Notes under the pieces: model-generated | What the model was told of the DNA's origin: nothing | What the model saw: the letters and a program-made list of their open reading frames with translations, nothing else | Database searches by the model: none | Assembly: GCA_031213475.1 (NCBI GenBank) | Contig: JARUPZ010000003.1 | Coordinates: 7,618,740-7,682,739, forward strand | Source of the DNA: Nereocystis luetkeana | Lineage: Eukaryota; Sar; Phaeophyceae; Laminariales; Laminariaceae | Length of the DNA: 64,000 bases | Direction of reading: 5' to 3' | Part shown: piece after piece, positions 62,715 to 64,000 of the stretch | How positions within the stretch are numbered: the stretch's first letter is position 1 | Layout: each line of letters starts with the position of its first letter | Position numbers and translations under genes: made by a program

Positions 62715-64000
62715 TCGACATCCAAGACAATCGGTGTCCGTGCCGATTCTTCAATCCTATTAATAGAGACACTACCGAACTTGTGGTCGCAACACTATTA
62801 ACACTATAATATGACAAGAGGCAAGAGATACCAGGTAAATCAGTACAATTAATATTAATACCCTGGTACACTGCTGTTTTGCAGTAAGCAGAGTAGACTG
62901 CGCACTGCCTTGTCATTCATCTACGTACTGGATACGACAGGCACGACATAAAACATTCAATGCAAAGAGAGCAGACTCATTACCAGGTACTTGAGAGGAG
63001 CATGTGCATTAGCGTAAGCTGCATCAATAGATGCACTACCGCTTGTGCTCGCTTGCTCGCTTGTGGGCTGAGAGTCAAGAGCCGGCCGCAAAAATGCCAG
63101 TCAAAGCGCTGGGCACGCATCCAAGCAGCAAGCAAAGAGCCCTCACCGCCGCATACAGGCGAAGCGGGGTATGATATTAGACATGGACACATGGACATAT
63201 AGATGCCTCATGGCTCATTCCCCACCACAGGCAGCAGGGCGTATGCACCGGCGATGCCTCTGAGTGCAGCAGTCAGAGTCGGCATCCGTAGCTTCAAGCA
63301 ACATCGATGCACAGCCAGACGAACTGTCGACGAAGCAAGAGGAAGCGGCTAGTTTGCGAGAATTTCAAATATTCAAGACATGACGGCCAGGCACCAGACA
63401 CCAGGCACAGCAGTCAGATGAAGCGTCAAACAGAAGAACCACCCTCTCGTAAAAAAATCGAACTACTTCGTGAACAAGGGTTTTCCTTACCGATGAAAGT
63501 GATTTCTCCACCGCGCCGCACACATGCAGAGTAGGCAGCTGCAGGGTACCGACTGGTTGTCTACTGTGGGAGCCGTGGAAACTATTGCTCCATGTGCTTC
63601 TCCGCAGCAGCAGTATGCCGCTGCAAAGCGCAAACACGACAGACATTTTGTTTGGTTCAGTTGAATCATAGGTTTCCACTCATATGAAAACGCGTGCTTT
63701 TGGAGGGATTCAACAAGAAACACCCCCTTATACAATCAGCGGTTCCCTGCTTCCAACTCCTCAGGAAGAGGTGGAGTGCGCCTTTAGCGCTGCCGGCTTC
63801 TTCTGCCACCATCCGCGACCCTCGGGCGAGATCGGTTCATCTCCTTGTGTCCTCCATCGATGAAGTCAAGGCTAGGATAAGCCAGCGCACCGAGCGTGCA
63901 TTCAAAACGAGCCGTGTTCGCGCGGCCGGCGCAGAGCATCCGTTGCGCGTGGCATCGTCGACACAATACACAGCAGAAGGCGGGGGCTGTCGAGGGGGAC
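62715..64000. other. intergenic, nothing recognised
   Basis: TACCAGGTA motifs lie at 62829 and 62981 and a TATTAATA lies near 62849. Short frames on both strands have no domain or splice support. Confidence 0.45.

Overview
The window looks like nuclear DNA from a eukaryote with very large, repeat-filled introns. It carries spliced genes with GT-AG introns, coding exons full of Gly, Ala and Ser tracts written in GGC, GCA and AGC repeats, and intergenic DNA packed with short transposons, minisatellites and long poly(G)/poly(C) runs. This fits a stramenopile, most likely a brown alga, but that is inference from style and gene content. No rRNA, tRNA or CRISPR array was recognised. One 100-base assembly gap lies at 5611-5710.

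Three spliced genes can be pieced together. (1) Plus strand, about 1135-5159: the 3' part of a WDHD1/Ctf4 (AND-1) replisome adaptor gene. It has the conserved C-terminal helical repeat, an acidic linker, and a tail with an NPF motif and a basic nuclear-localisation-like motif. Its 5' part lies outside the window. (2) Plus strand, 12035 to at least 31705: a seven-transmembrane RGS protein like Arabidopsis RGS1. Six exons give seven membrane helices and then an RGS domain, with a 13-kb first intron. An Arg/Ser-rich 523-codon exon (32495-34063) follows in compatible phase and is either its tail or a separate gene. (3) Minus strand, 62269 down to 43363: an unrecognised low-complexity protein of at least eight exons, ending in a short helical segment. 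Most of its junctions agree in phase. Genes 2 and 3 converge, and the space between them holds a single open frame with a RING-like zinc finger (37102-37707).

The rest is mobile and repetitive DNA: a TTAA-flanked piggyBac-type MITE family (about 8 copies), a TA-flanked hairpin MITE family (at least 11), a complete 987-bp hAT-type element with an 8-bp target duplication, two abutting 840-bp TIR elements, a 240-bp TIR family, a 500-bp foldback palindrome, a LINE 3' fragment, and two dispersed repeat families whose copies end in poly(C).

The most unusual signal is a 9-bp palindrome, TACCAGGTA/TACCTGGTA. I count 33 copies where about 0.5 is expected by chance. Comparing related repeat copies shows it arising as a 7-bp insertion at a TA dinucleotide (TA becomes TA-CCAGG-TA), which looks like a transposon excision footprint. 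A second motif, TATTAATA, is what the TA-flanked hairpin MITE would leave on excision.
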